Part shown: piece after piece, positions 41,922-49,841 of the stretch
How the letters are laid out: each line of letters starts with the position of its first letter
Position numbering within the stretch: the first letter of the stretch is position 1
Origin: Mesorhizobium sp.
Lineage (GTDB): Bacteria > Pseudomonadota > Alphaproteobacteria > Rhizobiales > Rhizobiaceae
Assembly: GCF_004963255.1 (NCBI RefSeq)
Contig: NZ_SUGA01000027.1
Span: 24,573-88,572 of the forward strand
DNA: 64,000 bases
Reading direction: 5' to 3'
Translations under genes and position numbers: made by a program
The notes under the pieces: model-generated
The model's database searches: none
What the model was told of the DNA's origin: nothing
Seen by the model: the letters and a program-made list of their open reading frames with translations, nothing else

Positions 41922-43351
41922 TTTGCGCGGCGCCTCAGATGGTTGATCAGGTCGATACGGGTTATCAGACCGATGAACTCCTCGCCATCGAAGACAATGG
42001 CGACTTCGTTGCGGTCGAAGACAGGCAGCAGCGCATCGAGCGTCTGGTTGGCCTGCAGCGTGTGCAGGTTCGACGTCATGGCCGTGCGCACCGGCGCGTT
42101 GAAACGGTCCCAGCGGCCGTCATAGGGGCCGTCGACCTTGGCCAGGATGTCGCTTTCGTCGACGATGCCGACCAGCTTGCCTTGATCCAGAACCGGCAAT
42201 TGCGAGACGTCGGAACGGCGCATGCGGCCATAGGCATTTAGCAGGCTTTCCTCCGGGCCGACCCAGACGGTGTCGCCGGTGCGGTGCGAACGCATGACGA
42301 GGTCGCGCAGATCGCCATGCTGCTCCTGCTCGGCAAGGCCCTGCTCGGCCAGCCAGAAATCGTCGAAGACTTTCGACAGGTACTTGTTGCCGCTGTCGCA
42401 GACGAAGGTCACGACGCGCTTGGGTGCCGTCTGCTCGCGGCAATAACGAAGTGCGGCCGACAACAGTGTGCCCGAGGACGAACCGGCGAGGATGCCTTCC
42501 TTGGACAAGAGATCGCGCACCGCCAGCATGCTCTGCTTGTCGGGGATGGAATAGGCCTTCTTCACCAGCGACAGATCGGCGTTGGGCGGCACGAAATCCT
42601 CGCCGATGCCCTCGACCGTCCAGCTGCCCGCCTCCTCCATCTTGCCGGTCTTGATCAGCGGCGCCAGCACCGAGCCGACCGGATCGGCGAGCACCATCTC
42701 GGTCTTGGGCGAATGTTTCGCGAAAAAGCGGCCGAGCCCGGTGAGCGTCCCGCCGGAGCCGACGCCGACCACCACCGCGTCGACGTCGCCGTCGAGCTGC
42801 CAAAAGATTTCCGGCCCGGTCGTCGTCTCATGCGCCAGCGGATTGGCTGGATTGGCGAACTGGTTGGCATAGAAGGCGCCGGGCAGCTCGGAAGCGATCT
42901 TCTCGGCCATGTCCTGGTAATATTCGGGGTGGCCCTTGCCGACATCGGAGCGCGTCATGCGCACCTCGGCGCCGAGCGCGCGCAGATGCTGGATCTTCTC
43001 GCGCGACATCTTGTCGGGCACGACCAGGATGATGCGGTAGCCTTTCGGAATGCCCACCTGGGCGAGGCCGAGGCCGGTGTTGCCGGCGGTGGCCTCGACG
43101 ATGGTGCCGCCGCGCCTCAACTTGCCCGCCTTCTCGGCGGCGGCGATCATCGACAGTGCGATGCGGTCCTTGATCGAGCCGCCGGGATTCTGGCTTTCGA
43201 GCTTGATGAACAGCCGGCATTTGCCGGTGTCGAATTTGGTCAGCTCGACGATCGGCGTCTGGCCGATCAGGTCGAGCACCGAAGCGTAAGGCGGCCGAAG
43301 CCTCGACAGGTTGGCGTCCGCGCCGCCGGGCGCTTTTGTCTGCTCGCTCAT
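41918..43351 (-). CDS. cystathionine beta-synthase with C-terminal CBS domains
   Basis: The enzyme condenses homocysteine and serine to cystathionine with PLP. The 477-residue protein has a cysteine-synthase fold core (QNPGGSIKDRIALSM with the PLP lysine; VEATAGNTGLGLAQVG; GVGSGGTLTGLGRFF) and two CBS domains from about residue 345 (YGRMRRSDVSQLPVLDQGKL and FDRNEVAIVFDGEEFIGLIT) that may bind SAM or a nucleotide. The start at 43351 has GGAG eight bases upstream; the extension before it is unsupported. It has no N-terminal heme-binding part. Coupled with the gamma-lyase gene. Confidence 0.93.
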   Translation of the reverse strand: MSEQTKAPGGADANLSRLRPPYASVLDLIGQTPIVELTKFDTGKCRLFIKLESQNPGGSIKDRIALSMIAAAEKAGKLRRGGTIVEATAGNTGLGLAQVGIPKGYRIILVVPDKMSREKIQHLRALGAEVRMTRSDVGKGHPEYYQDMAEKIASELPGAFYANQFANPANPLAHETTTGPEIFWQLDGDVDAVVVGVGSGGTLTGLGRFFAKHSPKTEMVLADPVGSVLAPLIKTGKMEEAGSWTVEGIGEDFVPPNADLSLVKKAYSIPDKQSMLAVRDLLSKEGILAGSSSGTLLSAALRYCREQTAPKRVVTFVCDSGNKYLSKVFDDFWLAEQGLAEQEQHGDLRDLVMRSHRTGDTVWVGPEESLLNAYGRMRRSDVSQLPVLDQGKLVGIVDESDILAKVDGPYDGRWDRFNAPVRTAMTSNLHTLQANQTLDALLPVFDRNEVAIVFDGEEFIGLITRIDLINHLRRRAK

Positions 43352-43602
43352 CTTGAGTGCTCCATCGAAGCAGTTCGAGGCGGATGTCGGCAATCTCGTG
43401 CGGGAGCCCGCGGAAATCCATTCCGGCTTCGCGGAGCGCGCGCCCTGTCTTTTCCAGCCCTTTTCATCCGGAAAGAAGATAGATCGTGCCAATCCGGCGG
43501 CGAGTGGAGGAATGGAATTTCACGGAGGACGCTCTATCGCCTCTCCTGTGGAAGTTGGTGGGACAGAGGGGGCGCCGTAGAGTGCCGACCTCAGCAGAAA
43601 TT

Positions 43603-44943
43603 TCACCCCAGCAGCTGCTTGCTCAGCTTCGCGCATTGCACGCGGATGTCCGGGATGGCGTCGATCTCGAAGAAGGTGCCGCGCGTCAGCGGGCCGACGG
43701 CGAGCAGCTTCGACGACACCGTGCCGTCGGCCGCGATCAGCTCGCATTTGGCGGTGACGTCGAGACCGAGGCGCAGCGGATCGGGGCGCGCCACGCCGCG
43801 CTCGATCAACGAGCGCACCACGCCGTTCGAGGTCCTCGAAATGTCGCGGGCGATGCCCATGCAGTCATAGAGCCGGGCGACCTCCAGGGTCTCGATAGCC
43901 TGCGTGCCGCGCGGCTGGATTTTTACGGTGAAGCCGCCGTTCGCCTCGACATTCACGACCCTGCCGGCGACGAGGCGGACGCGGCCTGACCCGACCGCCT
44001 CGGTGACGCGCGCGTAGACTTCCGGCGCCATGCGGTGGCGGTGGATGTCCCACCAGGCCTTGGTGTGCTCGACGAAGCGGCGCTTGGCCGAGGACGGCCA
44101 GTTCTGCCAGATCGTCTGGTTGAAGGGCCGCAACCCATCGACCACGTCGCGCCAGTCGCCGCCGGCCTTCTGGGTCTCGCGGATCAGGTTGCGGAACCAG
44201 CCGACGAAATAGGAAAGCTCCGTGCCGAGCGGGATGTCGGCGATATCGAGCTTGATCGGGTTGCCCTTGCGATGCGGCGACGGCAGCAGGCCGCGCCGCG
44301 ATACCGCGACGATCGGGCCGCGATGGCCGCGCTGTTCCAGCGACAGGAAGGCGTCGACCATGCTCAAGCCTGTGCCGAGCAGCAGGACACCGGCTTGCGG
44401 ATCGAGTGCGGTGTCGGCCTCCGTGCCCATGCGGATGGCGTGGCCCTGGAAGGCGCCGGGCTGCTCGTCGTGGCCGGTGGCAAGCACGGCCAGATGGCCA
44501 ACGACGCTGGTGCCGTTGGCGAGCACCACCTCGACGCCAGCCGGCGTCGGCGAGATAGACAGGCTCTCCTCGGCAACCAGCCGCAACCGGCCGGTCTCGC
44601 GCTCACGTTCCACCAGATCGTCGAGCAGCTCCTTCAGATAGCGCGCATAGAGGCTGCGCGGCGCGTAGAATGGCCCCTGGTCGGGTTTGGCGAAGCCGTG
44701 CTCCAGCACCCAGCGCGCGAAATGGGTGGGGTCGTCGGCATAGGCGCTCATCCCGGAGGCCTTTACGTTGAGCACATGCGCCGACAGGAGAGTGGAATAA
44801 GCCATGCCCTGGCCGAAATGCGGACGCTTCTCGATCAGCGTGACGCGCAGATCGGAGTTTGACGACATCAGCAGATGCGCGGCCAGCACCACGCCGCTTG
44901 CGCCGCCGCCGACAATGATGATGGAGTTGCCGCGTCCAACCAT
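43603..44943 (-). CDS. FAD/NAD(P)-binding protein (COG4529-type)
   Basis: The 446-residue protein starts MVGRGNSIIIVGGGASGVVL, with the FAD-binding Rossmann motif, and has RPHFGQGMAYSTLLSAHVLN, LLLGTGLSMVDAFLSLEQRG (second nucleotide-binding motif) and YDCMGIARDISRTSNGVVRS. It is a flavoprotein of the HI0933/YdhS-like group with no known substrate. It is divergent from the tauABC and ssuADCB operons, and a short ORF lies just upstream in the same direction. Since SsuD needs reduced flavin and no ssuE is present, it is a candidate reductase or a sulfur-related oxidoreductase; this is inference. Confidence 0.88.
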   Translation of the reverse strand: MVGRGNSIIIVGGGASGVVLAAHLLMSSNSDLRVTLIEKRPHFGQGMAYSTLLSAHVLNVKASGMSAYADDPTHFARWVLEHGFAKPDQGPFYAPRSLYARYLKELLDDLVERERETGRLRLVAEESLSISPTPAGVEVVLANGTSVVGHLAVLATGHDEQPGAFQGHAIRMGTEADTALDPQAGVLLLGTGLSMVDAFLSLEQRGHRGPIVAVSRRGLLPSPHRKGNPIKLDIADIPLGTELSYFVGWFRNLIRETQKAGGDWRDVVDGLRPFNQTIWQNWPSSAKRRFVEHTKAWWDIHRHRMAPEVYARVTEAVGSGRVRLVAGRVVNVEANGGFTVKIQPRGTQAIETLEVARLYDCMGIARDISRTSNGVVRSLIERGVARPDPLRLGLDVTAKCELIAADGTVSSKLLAVGPLTRGTFFEIDAIPDIRVQCAKLSKQLLG

Positions 44944-44971
44944 GGTTGCGAGCCGGTTTTTGTTCGAGCGA

Positions 44972-45052
44972 TCAGCGTGCGGCGAGCGCCGCGGGCGGGC
45001 TGAGCCGCAAGCCACGAACGATCGCCGGAACGGTTTTCAGAAGGTCGCGCAT
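44972..45052 (-). CDS. 26-residue upstream ORF (possible leader peptide)
   Basis: An ATG at 45052 preceded by GGGAGTGAGAG opens 26 codons, starting MRDLLKTVPAIVRGLRLSPP and ending ALAAR. It ends 28 bases before the FAD/NAD(P)-binding gene. The good ribosome-binding site, the position at the 5' end of the transcript, and the sulfur-gene context suggest a leader peptide or a small protein, not chance. There is no cysteine or methionine run that would indicate attenuation. Confidence 0.5.
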   Translation of the reverse strand: MRDLLKTVPAIVRGLRLSPPAALAAR

Positions 45053-45226
45053 CGTTCTCTCACTCCCAATGTTGATAAGATTACTATACTAAGAGGGCTG
45101 GGCACGAAATCATGGTTCCAATTCACCTGCCCTTTGAAGCATGGATTTGCCGCGACGGGGTGACAGGAGAATTTTCGTTCGCTGGGCCGATCACCCCTGG
45201 CGCTTGGCTACGCCATCCCTTTCGGT

Positions 45227-45420
45227 CGTCATTCCAGGGCGGAGCAAGGAGCGAAGCGACGCGCGCAGACCCTGGAATCCATGCCGTGACATCGAGGCGA
45301 TGCCACGGCGCAAAACCATCTGCTGTTGTGCCCAGTCTTTATTCTGCACCGTGCTACCTATCATGGATGTAACGGCATGGATCCTAGGGCCTCCGCTTCG
45401 CTTCGCCCTAGGATGACGAA
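45227..45420. repeat. family A interspersed inverted repeat
   Basis: CGTCATTCCAGGGCGGAGCA at the left and CTTCGCCCTAGGATGACGAA at the right, with ATTCTGCACCGTGCTACC in the core. It is longer in the middle than the copies at 13263 and 22588. It lies between the divergent FAD/NAD(P) and tau genes, in the non-coding stretch 45053-45595. Confidence 0.75.
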
Positions 45421-45519
45421 GGCGCGGCGCACCAAACCCTCTCCGCGACCGTTCCTTTGCGCCCGTTCCGCCGGTACCCGGCGACACTTTTCCAACAAAG
45501 CGCCCTTCCTTGGAAGGAT

Positions 45520-45546
45520 TTAACTCTACAAACCTGATAGAGTTAA
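45520..45546. promoter_or_regulatory. 27-bp dyad operator-like site upstream of tauABC
   Basis: TTAACTCTA, nine bases, TAGAGTTAA: a perfect 9-9-9 inverted repeat, ending 49 bases before the tauA start. A related site with the same spacing is found upstream of ssuA at 48715-48741. It is a strong candidate for the binding site of a sulfur regulator. No regulator gene lies next to it. Confidence 0.7.
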
Positions 45547-45595
45547 CGGACGATAGAAAGGCAATCCAGTTTTCAGGGGTTTATGGAGCCTTTCA

Positions 45596-46612
45596 ATGTC
45601 AATCCTTTCACGACGCATTCTGTTGCTTTCGCTGGCCGCCGCTCTTGCCGGCGCCGCCCTGCTCGGCCCGGCCAGCGCCGAGGATCTCAAGATCACCATC
45701 GGCTATCAGACGGTGGTCGAGCCTTCGAAAGTGCCGCAGGCCGACGGCGCCTATGAAAAAGCGACCAAGGCCGCGATCGACTGGCGCAAGTTCGATTCCG
45801 GCGCCGATGTCATCGCCGCGATCGCTTCCGGCTCGGTCGATATCGGCTATGTCGGCTCGAGCCCGCTGGCGGCGGCCGCCAGCCGCGATCTGCCGATCCA
45901 GACCATCTTCGTCGTCGGCCTTATCGGCCCGTCGGAAGCGCTGGTCGCCCGCAATGGCTCCGGCATCGAGAAGGTCGCCGACCTTGCCGGCAAGAAGGTC
46001 GCCGTGCCGTTCGTCTCGACCACGCATTACAGCCTGCTCGCGGCGCTGAAGCATGAGAATGTCGATCCGAAGTCCGTGCAGATCCTCAATCTGCGACCGC
46101 CGGAGATCGCCGCCGCCTTCGCGCGCGGCGACATCGACGCGGCCTATGTCTGGGACCCGGCGCTCGGCCAGGTGAAGACCACCGGCAAGGTGGTGCTGGA
46201 CTCCTCGCAGGTGGCCGCCTGGGGCGCGCCGACCTTCGACGCCTGGATCGTGCGCACCGATTTCGCCGAAAAGCACCCCGAAGCCGTGCGCGACTTCGTC
46301 AAGGTGACCGGCGAGGCCTATGCCAAGTTCCTCGCCAAGCCGGAGGCCTGGTCGGTGTCCTCGCCGGAAGCCGGCAAGATCGCCAAGCTCACCGGCGCCA
46401 AGCTGGAAGAGGTGCCGGAACTGCTCAAGGGCTATGTCTTCCCGTCGCTCGAAGAACAGGCTTCGGACAAGTTCCTCGGCGGCGCGACCGTGAAGGCCGT
46501 CGCGGCGACGTCCGCATTCCTCAAGGAGCAAGGCAAGATCGACGCCGTGCTGCCCGACTATTCGAAATATGTGACGGCCAAATATGCCAGCGAGGCGCTT
46601 GCCTCGAACTGA
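45596..46612 (+). CDS. tauA: taurine/sulfonate ABC transporter substrate-binding protein
   Basis: TauA captures taurine or similar sulfonates in the periplasm. The 338-residue protein has a signal peptide (ILLLSLAAALAGAALLGPAS, cleavage near ASAE) and then KITIGYQTVVEPSKVPQADG, IDWRKFDSGADVIAAIASGS and IGYVGSSPLAAAASRDLPIQ, which track the TauA subfamily more closely than SsuA. First gene of tauABC; a hairpin in the gap before tauB may set a higher level of this protein. Substrate range is not certain. Confidence 0.92.
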   Translation: MSILSRRILLLSLAAALAGAALLGPASAEDLKITIGYQTVVEPSKVPQADGAYEKATKAAIDWRKFDSGADVIAAIASGSVDIGYVGSSPLAAAASRDLPIQTIFVVGLIGPSEALVARNGSGIEKVADLAGKKVAVPFVSTTHYSLLAALKHENVDPKSVQILNLRPPEIAAAFARGDIDAAYVWDPALGQVKTTGKVVLDSSQVAAWGAPTFDAWIVRTDFAEKHPEAVRDFVKVTGEAYAKFLAKPEAWSVSSPEAGKIAKLTGAKLEEVPELLKGYVFPSLEEQASDKFLGGATVKAVAATSAFLKEQGKIDAVLPDYSKYVTAKYASEALASN

Positions 46613-46624
46613 GCCTTCTCCACG

Positions 46625-46660
46625 CAATCTCCGGAAGGATGACCGCCTTTCCGGGGATTG
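46625..46660 (+). promoter_or_regulatory. intercistronic hairpin after tauA
   Basis: CAATCTCCGGAA pairs with TTCCGGGGATTG across a twelve-base loop, one mismatch. It lies 12 bases after the tauA stop and 114 before tauB, with no T-run on the + strand. It is likely an mRNA-stabilising or partial-termination stem that keeps the binding protein in excess over the membrane parts. Confidence 0.5.
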
Positions 46661-46774
46661 TTCGGAAGCGCGGCCTCCTTCCCTGGCCTTGCGCTTGCCT
46701 GTCCCGGAGCCGCTTACGAGGCGCGGCTTCGGGCAGGCCTTAGGATCCAACGCCTTGATGCAGCAGAGGCCAGA

Positions 46775-47548
46775 ATGACGCATCTCACCCTCGACAAGGT
46801 CAGCGTCCATTATGACGGCCAGCCGGCCCCGGCGGTCGAGCGTGTTTCGCTCGACATTGCGAAGGGCGATTTCGTCGTGCTGGTCGGCCGATCCGGCTGC
46901 GGCAAGACCTCGCTGCTCAACGTCGCCGCCGGCCTGGTCGAGCCCGCGGGCGGCCTGGCCACGGTGGACGGCCGGCCGATCACCGGGCCCGGCTCCGATC
47001 GCGCCGTTGTCTTCCAGAACGATGCGCTGTTCCCCTGGCTGACGGCGCGGGAAAATGTCGCTTTCGCGCTCAGGCTGCGTGGCGTATCCGCCGACAAAAG
47101 GGCGCGCCGCGCCGACGAGCTGCTGTCGCTGGTCAAGCTCGGCGACGCCGGCGACAAGCGCATCTGGGAGCTTTCCGGCGGCATGCGCCAGCGCGTCGGC
47201 CTTGCCCGGGCGCTCGCCGCCGAACCCGAATTCCTTCTGCTCGACGAGCCGCTCGGCGCGCTTGACGCGCTGACGCGCGAGCGCATGCAGACGACGTTGC
47301 TCGACCTGTGGGCGGCAGCCCAGGTCGGCGTGCTGATGGTGACGCATGGCATCGAGGAGGCGCTGGTGCTCGCCACCCGCATTGTCGTGCTGGCGCCGGG
47401 ACCCGGCCATGTGGTGCGGACATTCGAAACCCATTTCGGCCGCCGCTACGCCGCCGGCGAGCCGATCCGGGCGATCAAGGCGGATCCCGCCTTTGCTGCG
47501 GCCCGCGCTGAGCTGACCGATGCGATCTTCGAGGGAGAAGCGGCATGA
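46775..47548 (+). CDS. tauB: taurine/sulfonate ABC transporter ATP-binding protein
   Basis: The 257-residue ATPase powers sulfonate import. It has Walker A VGRSGCGKTSLLNVAAG, Q-loop FQNDALFPWLTARENV, signature ELSGGMRQRVGLARALA, Walker B FLLLDEPLGALDALTRE and H-loop LMVTHGIEEALVLATR; the whole pattern is the nitrate/taurine (SsuB/TauB) type. The start at 46775 (MTHLTLDKVSVHY) is used rather than the longer open frame. Its stop overlaps tauC (4 bases). Confidence 0.93.
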   Translation: MTHLTLDKVSVHYDGQPAPAVERVSLDIAKGDFVVLVGRSGCGKTSLLNVAAGLVEPAGGLATVDGRPITGPGSDRAVVFQNDALFPWLTARENVAFALRLRGVSADKRARRADELLSLVKLGDAGDKRIWELSGGMRQRVGLARALAAEPEFLLLDEPLGALDALTRERMQTTLLDLWAAAQVGVLMVTHGIEEALVLATRIVVLAPGPGHVVRTFETHFGRRYAAGEPIRAIKADPAFAAARAELTDAIFEGEAA

Positions 47549-48405
47549 GCGTGAGCACCTATAGCGAAAGGCCCGCCGCGAAGGCCGGCGAGACCGACGG
47601 GCTTTCCGTGCCGTGGTCCCGGCCGCGACCGAAACGTGCGGTCGTCTCGGCCAGGCTGGTCAGCGCGATCACTATCCTGGTGCTGCTTACCGCCTGGACG
47701 GCGGCGTCCTTGCTGCAGCTGGTGTCGCCGGTCTTCCTGCCCTCGCCCGCCGCGGTCTGGGCAAAGATCGTCGTCGTCGCCCGCGACGGCTTCGTCGACG
47801 CGACATTGCTCCAGCACATCGTCGCGTCCCTTTGGCGCGTATTCGCGGCGCTGGTCGCGGCAATCCTCGTCGGCGTCCCGGTCGGCCTTGCCATCGGCAT
47901 CAGCCGGATCGGGCGCGGCGTGTTCGACCCGCTGCTCGAATTCCTGCGGCCGATACCGCCGCTCGCCTATCTGCCGCTGATCATCATCTGGTTCGGCATC
48001 GGCGAGCCGTCGAAGATCCTGGTGATCGCCATCGCCATGCTGGCGCCGGTGGCGCTGTCGACCGCCGCCGGCGTGCGCGGCGTTTCGCGCGAGCGCGTCG
48101 ACGCGGCGCGTTCGCTCGGCGCCACGCGCGCCCAGGTCATCCGCCACGTGATCCTGCCCAGCGCCCTGCCTTCGATCCTCACCGGCTTGCGCATCGCGCT
48201 CGGCGCCGGTTGGTCGACGCTGGTCGCAGCCGAGCTGGTCGCGGCGACGCGCGGGCTCGGCTTCATGATCCAGTCGGCGGCGCAGTTCCTGGTCACCGAC
48301 GTGGTGGTGATGGGCATACTGGTGATCGCGATCATCGCTTTTGCCCTGGAATTCATCATCCGCCGGATCGAGCGGGTCCTGGTGCCCTGGGCGGGGCGGG
48401 AATGA
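47545..48405 (+). CDS. tauC: taurine/sulfonate ABC transporter permease
   Basis: The 286-residue permease has six or so membrane segments after a polar N-terminus of about 30 residues, and the coupling EAA motif RVDAARSLGATRAQVIRHVI with LPSALPSILTGLRIALGAG. PPLAYLPLIIIWFGIGEPSK is typical of the SsuC/TauC family. It overlaps tauB at its start and a small ORF at its end, both by ATGA, so all are co-translated. Confidence 0.93.
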   Translation: MSVSTYSERPAAKAGETDGLSVPWSRPRPKRAVVSARLVSAITILVLLTAWTAASLLQLVSPVFLPSPAAVWAKIVVVARDGFVDATLLQHIVASLWRVFAALVAAILVGVPVGLAIGISRIGRGVFDPLLEFLRPIPPLAYLPLIIIWFGIGEPSKILVIAIAMLAPVALSTAAGVRGVSRERVDAARSLGATRAQVIRHVILPSALPSILTGLRIALGAGWSTLVAAELVAATRGLGFMIQSAAQFLVTDVVVMGILVIAIIAFALEFIIRRIERVLVPWAGRE

Positions 48406-48614
48406 ACGAAAGCGAAGGAGCAGGACTTGTGACCCATTCCACCGCGGTGCTGTTCGCGCATGTCGGTGCCTGGCTGTTGCGTCTGCCGCCGAGCGACAAA
48501 CAGCGGGCAGACGAACCGAAATCGCCGACGCCGGTGCTGCTTGCCGGCGACCGCGATCGCCTACCGCCCCGCGACGAGAGCTTCTACTGGGCCTGGCAGT
48601 ACTGGTCGCAATGA
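48402..48614 (+). CDS. small ORF (70 residues) coupled to tauC, unknown
   Basis: The ATG overlaps the tauC stop (ATGA), and 70 codons follow: a first part with VTHSTAVLFAHVGAWLLRLP, which may be a short hydrophobic helix, and a tail ending ESFYWAWQYWSQ, rich in aromatic residues. No family is recognised. Coupling to tauC and a clean stop argue that it is expressed. It could assist the sulfonate transporter or be a chance extension. Confidence 0.5.
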   Translation: MNESEGAGLVTHSTAVLFAHVGAWLLRLPPSDKQRADEPKSPTPVLLAGDRDRLPPRDESFYWAWQYWSQ

Positions 48615-48714
48615 TCGGACCGCAGGGGCGCTCCTTGTTCGAATTGGAGCGCTCTATGATTTCGAAGCCGATTTGAGAAAATGATTCCGACTTGCGCCCC
48701 GAACTCGCAAGGTC

Positions 48715-48741
48715 TTTTCTCTACTAGCTTTATAGATTTAC
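48715..48741. promoter_or_regulatory. 27-bp dyad-like site upstream of ssuADCB
   Basis: TTTTCTCTA, nine bases, TAGATTTAC. Each half matches the tau site (45520-45546) at 7 of 9 positions, with the same 9-base spacer. It ends 55 bases before ssuA. The two sites would allow one regulator to control both operons. Confidence 0.6.
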
Positions 48742-48796
48742 CTAGCCTGACCCCATTCCAATCGGCCCGGCAGCCGGGCAATCGAAGGAGAGGGTC

Positions 48797-49768
48797 ATGT
48801 TCAATCTGACGAGACGCGCTTTCGGCGTCGGCCTGCTGGCAGCGGCGGGTTTTGCCGCATCCTTTGGGACGACATCCGCCGCCGCGGCGGCGGATGATCT
48901 CAAGGCGTTCAACATCGGCTACCAGAAGACCGGCCTGCCGGTTATCGCCAGGCAGCAGCAGATCATCGAGAAGGCGCTGGCCGACAAGGGCGTCACGGTG
49001 AAGTGGGTCGAGTTCACCGCCGGCCCGCCGCTGGTGGAAGCCTTGAATGTCGGCGCCATCGATGTCGGCTGGACCGGCGACGCGCCGCCGATCTTCGGCC
49101 AGTCGGCCGGGGCCAACATCGTCTATGCGGCGGCGCTGCCCTCCAATGGCGAGGGCGAGGCGATCTTCGTCAAGCCGGCCTCGCCGATCCAGTCGCTGGC
49201 CGACCTCAAGGGCAAGCGCATCGGCGTCGGCAAGGGTACCAGCGCGCACAATCTCCTGGTTGCGGCGCTGGAGAAAGCCGGCATCCCCTTCGACCAGGTC
49301 ACGCCCGTCTACCTCAGCCCGGCGGATGCGGCCGCCGCTTTCGCCAGCGACCAGATCGACGCCTGGGCGGTGTGGGATCCGTTCTTCGCCATCGCCGAGA
49401 CCCGTTACCAGCCGCGCGTGCTTGCCCGCTCGAGCGACGTGCTCAAGGTCAACACCTATTTCCTCGCCAACAAGGATTTCGCCAAGGCGCATCCGGATTT
49501 CGTCTCGACGACGATCGCCGCGCTCGGCGACGCGGCGAAATGGGCGGACCAGAACCGCGACAAGGTGGCCGAGGCGCTGCATGAGGTGACCGGCGTGCCG
49601 CTCGACGCGCAGACGATCGCCGCCAACCGCACCAAGTTCGGCATTTATCCGATCACCGACGAGATCGTCGCCGGCCAGCAGGCGACGGCCGACCGCTTCT
49701 TCAAGCTCGGGCTGATCCCGAAAGCGGTGCGGATCTCCGACGCCGTCTGGACCGCGCCGGGCAACTGA
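48797..49768 (+). CDS. ssuA: aliphatic sulfonate ABC transporter substrate-binding protein
   Basis: SsuA binds alkanesulfonates in the periplasm. The 323-residue protein has a signal peptide (FGVGLLAAAGFAASFGTTSAAA) and then FNIGYQKTGLPVIARQQQII and WVEFTAGPPLVEALNVGAID, which define SsuA rather than TauA, with VGWTGDAPPIFGQSAGANIV next. First gene of ssuADCB. GGAGAGGG precedes the ATG. A perfect hairpin lies between ssuA and ssuD. Confidence 0.94.
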   Translation: MFNLTRRAFGVGLLAAAGFAASFGTTSAAAAADDLKAFNIGYQKTGLPVIARQQQIIEKALADKGVTVKWVEFTAGPPLVEALNVGAIDVGWTGDAPPIFGQSAGANIVYAAALPSNGEGEAIFVKPASPIQSLADLKGKRIGVGKGTSAHNLLVAALEKAGIPFDQVTPVYLSPADAAAAFASDQIDAWAVWDPFFAIAETRYQPRVLARSSDVLKVNTYFLANKDFAKAHPDFVSTTIAALGDAAKWADQNRDKVAEALHEVTGVPLDAQTIAANRTKFGIYPITDEIVAGQQATADRFFKLGLIPKAVRISDAVWTAPGN

Positions 49769-49778
49769 TCTCTTTCAC

Positions 49779-49805
49779 GGCGCCGGGCGGCGAGCGCCCG
49801 GCGCC
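49779..49805 (+). promoter_or_regulatory. intercistronic hairpin after ssuA
   Basis: GGCGCCGGGCG pairs perfectly with CGCCCGGCGCC across GCGAG: an 11-bp stem 10 bases after the ssuA stop. It is followed by TATTTTCTCC rather than a T-run, so partial termination or mRNA protection is more likely than a full stop. Confidence 0.55.
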
Positions 49806-49841
49806 GCCGTATTTTCTCCTGTCTTCTCTCAGGGTTCAGCC

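Noticed and set aside
40284..42125. 613-codon plus-strand open frame opposite the GntR and cystathionine genes
   Set aside because: Its product is Arg/Asp/Gln-rich with no domain pattern, while the other strand encodes clear PLP enzymes and a GntR regulator; it is a GC-rich shadow.
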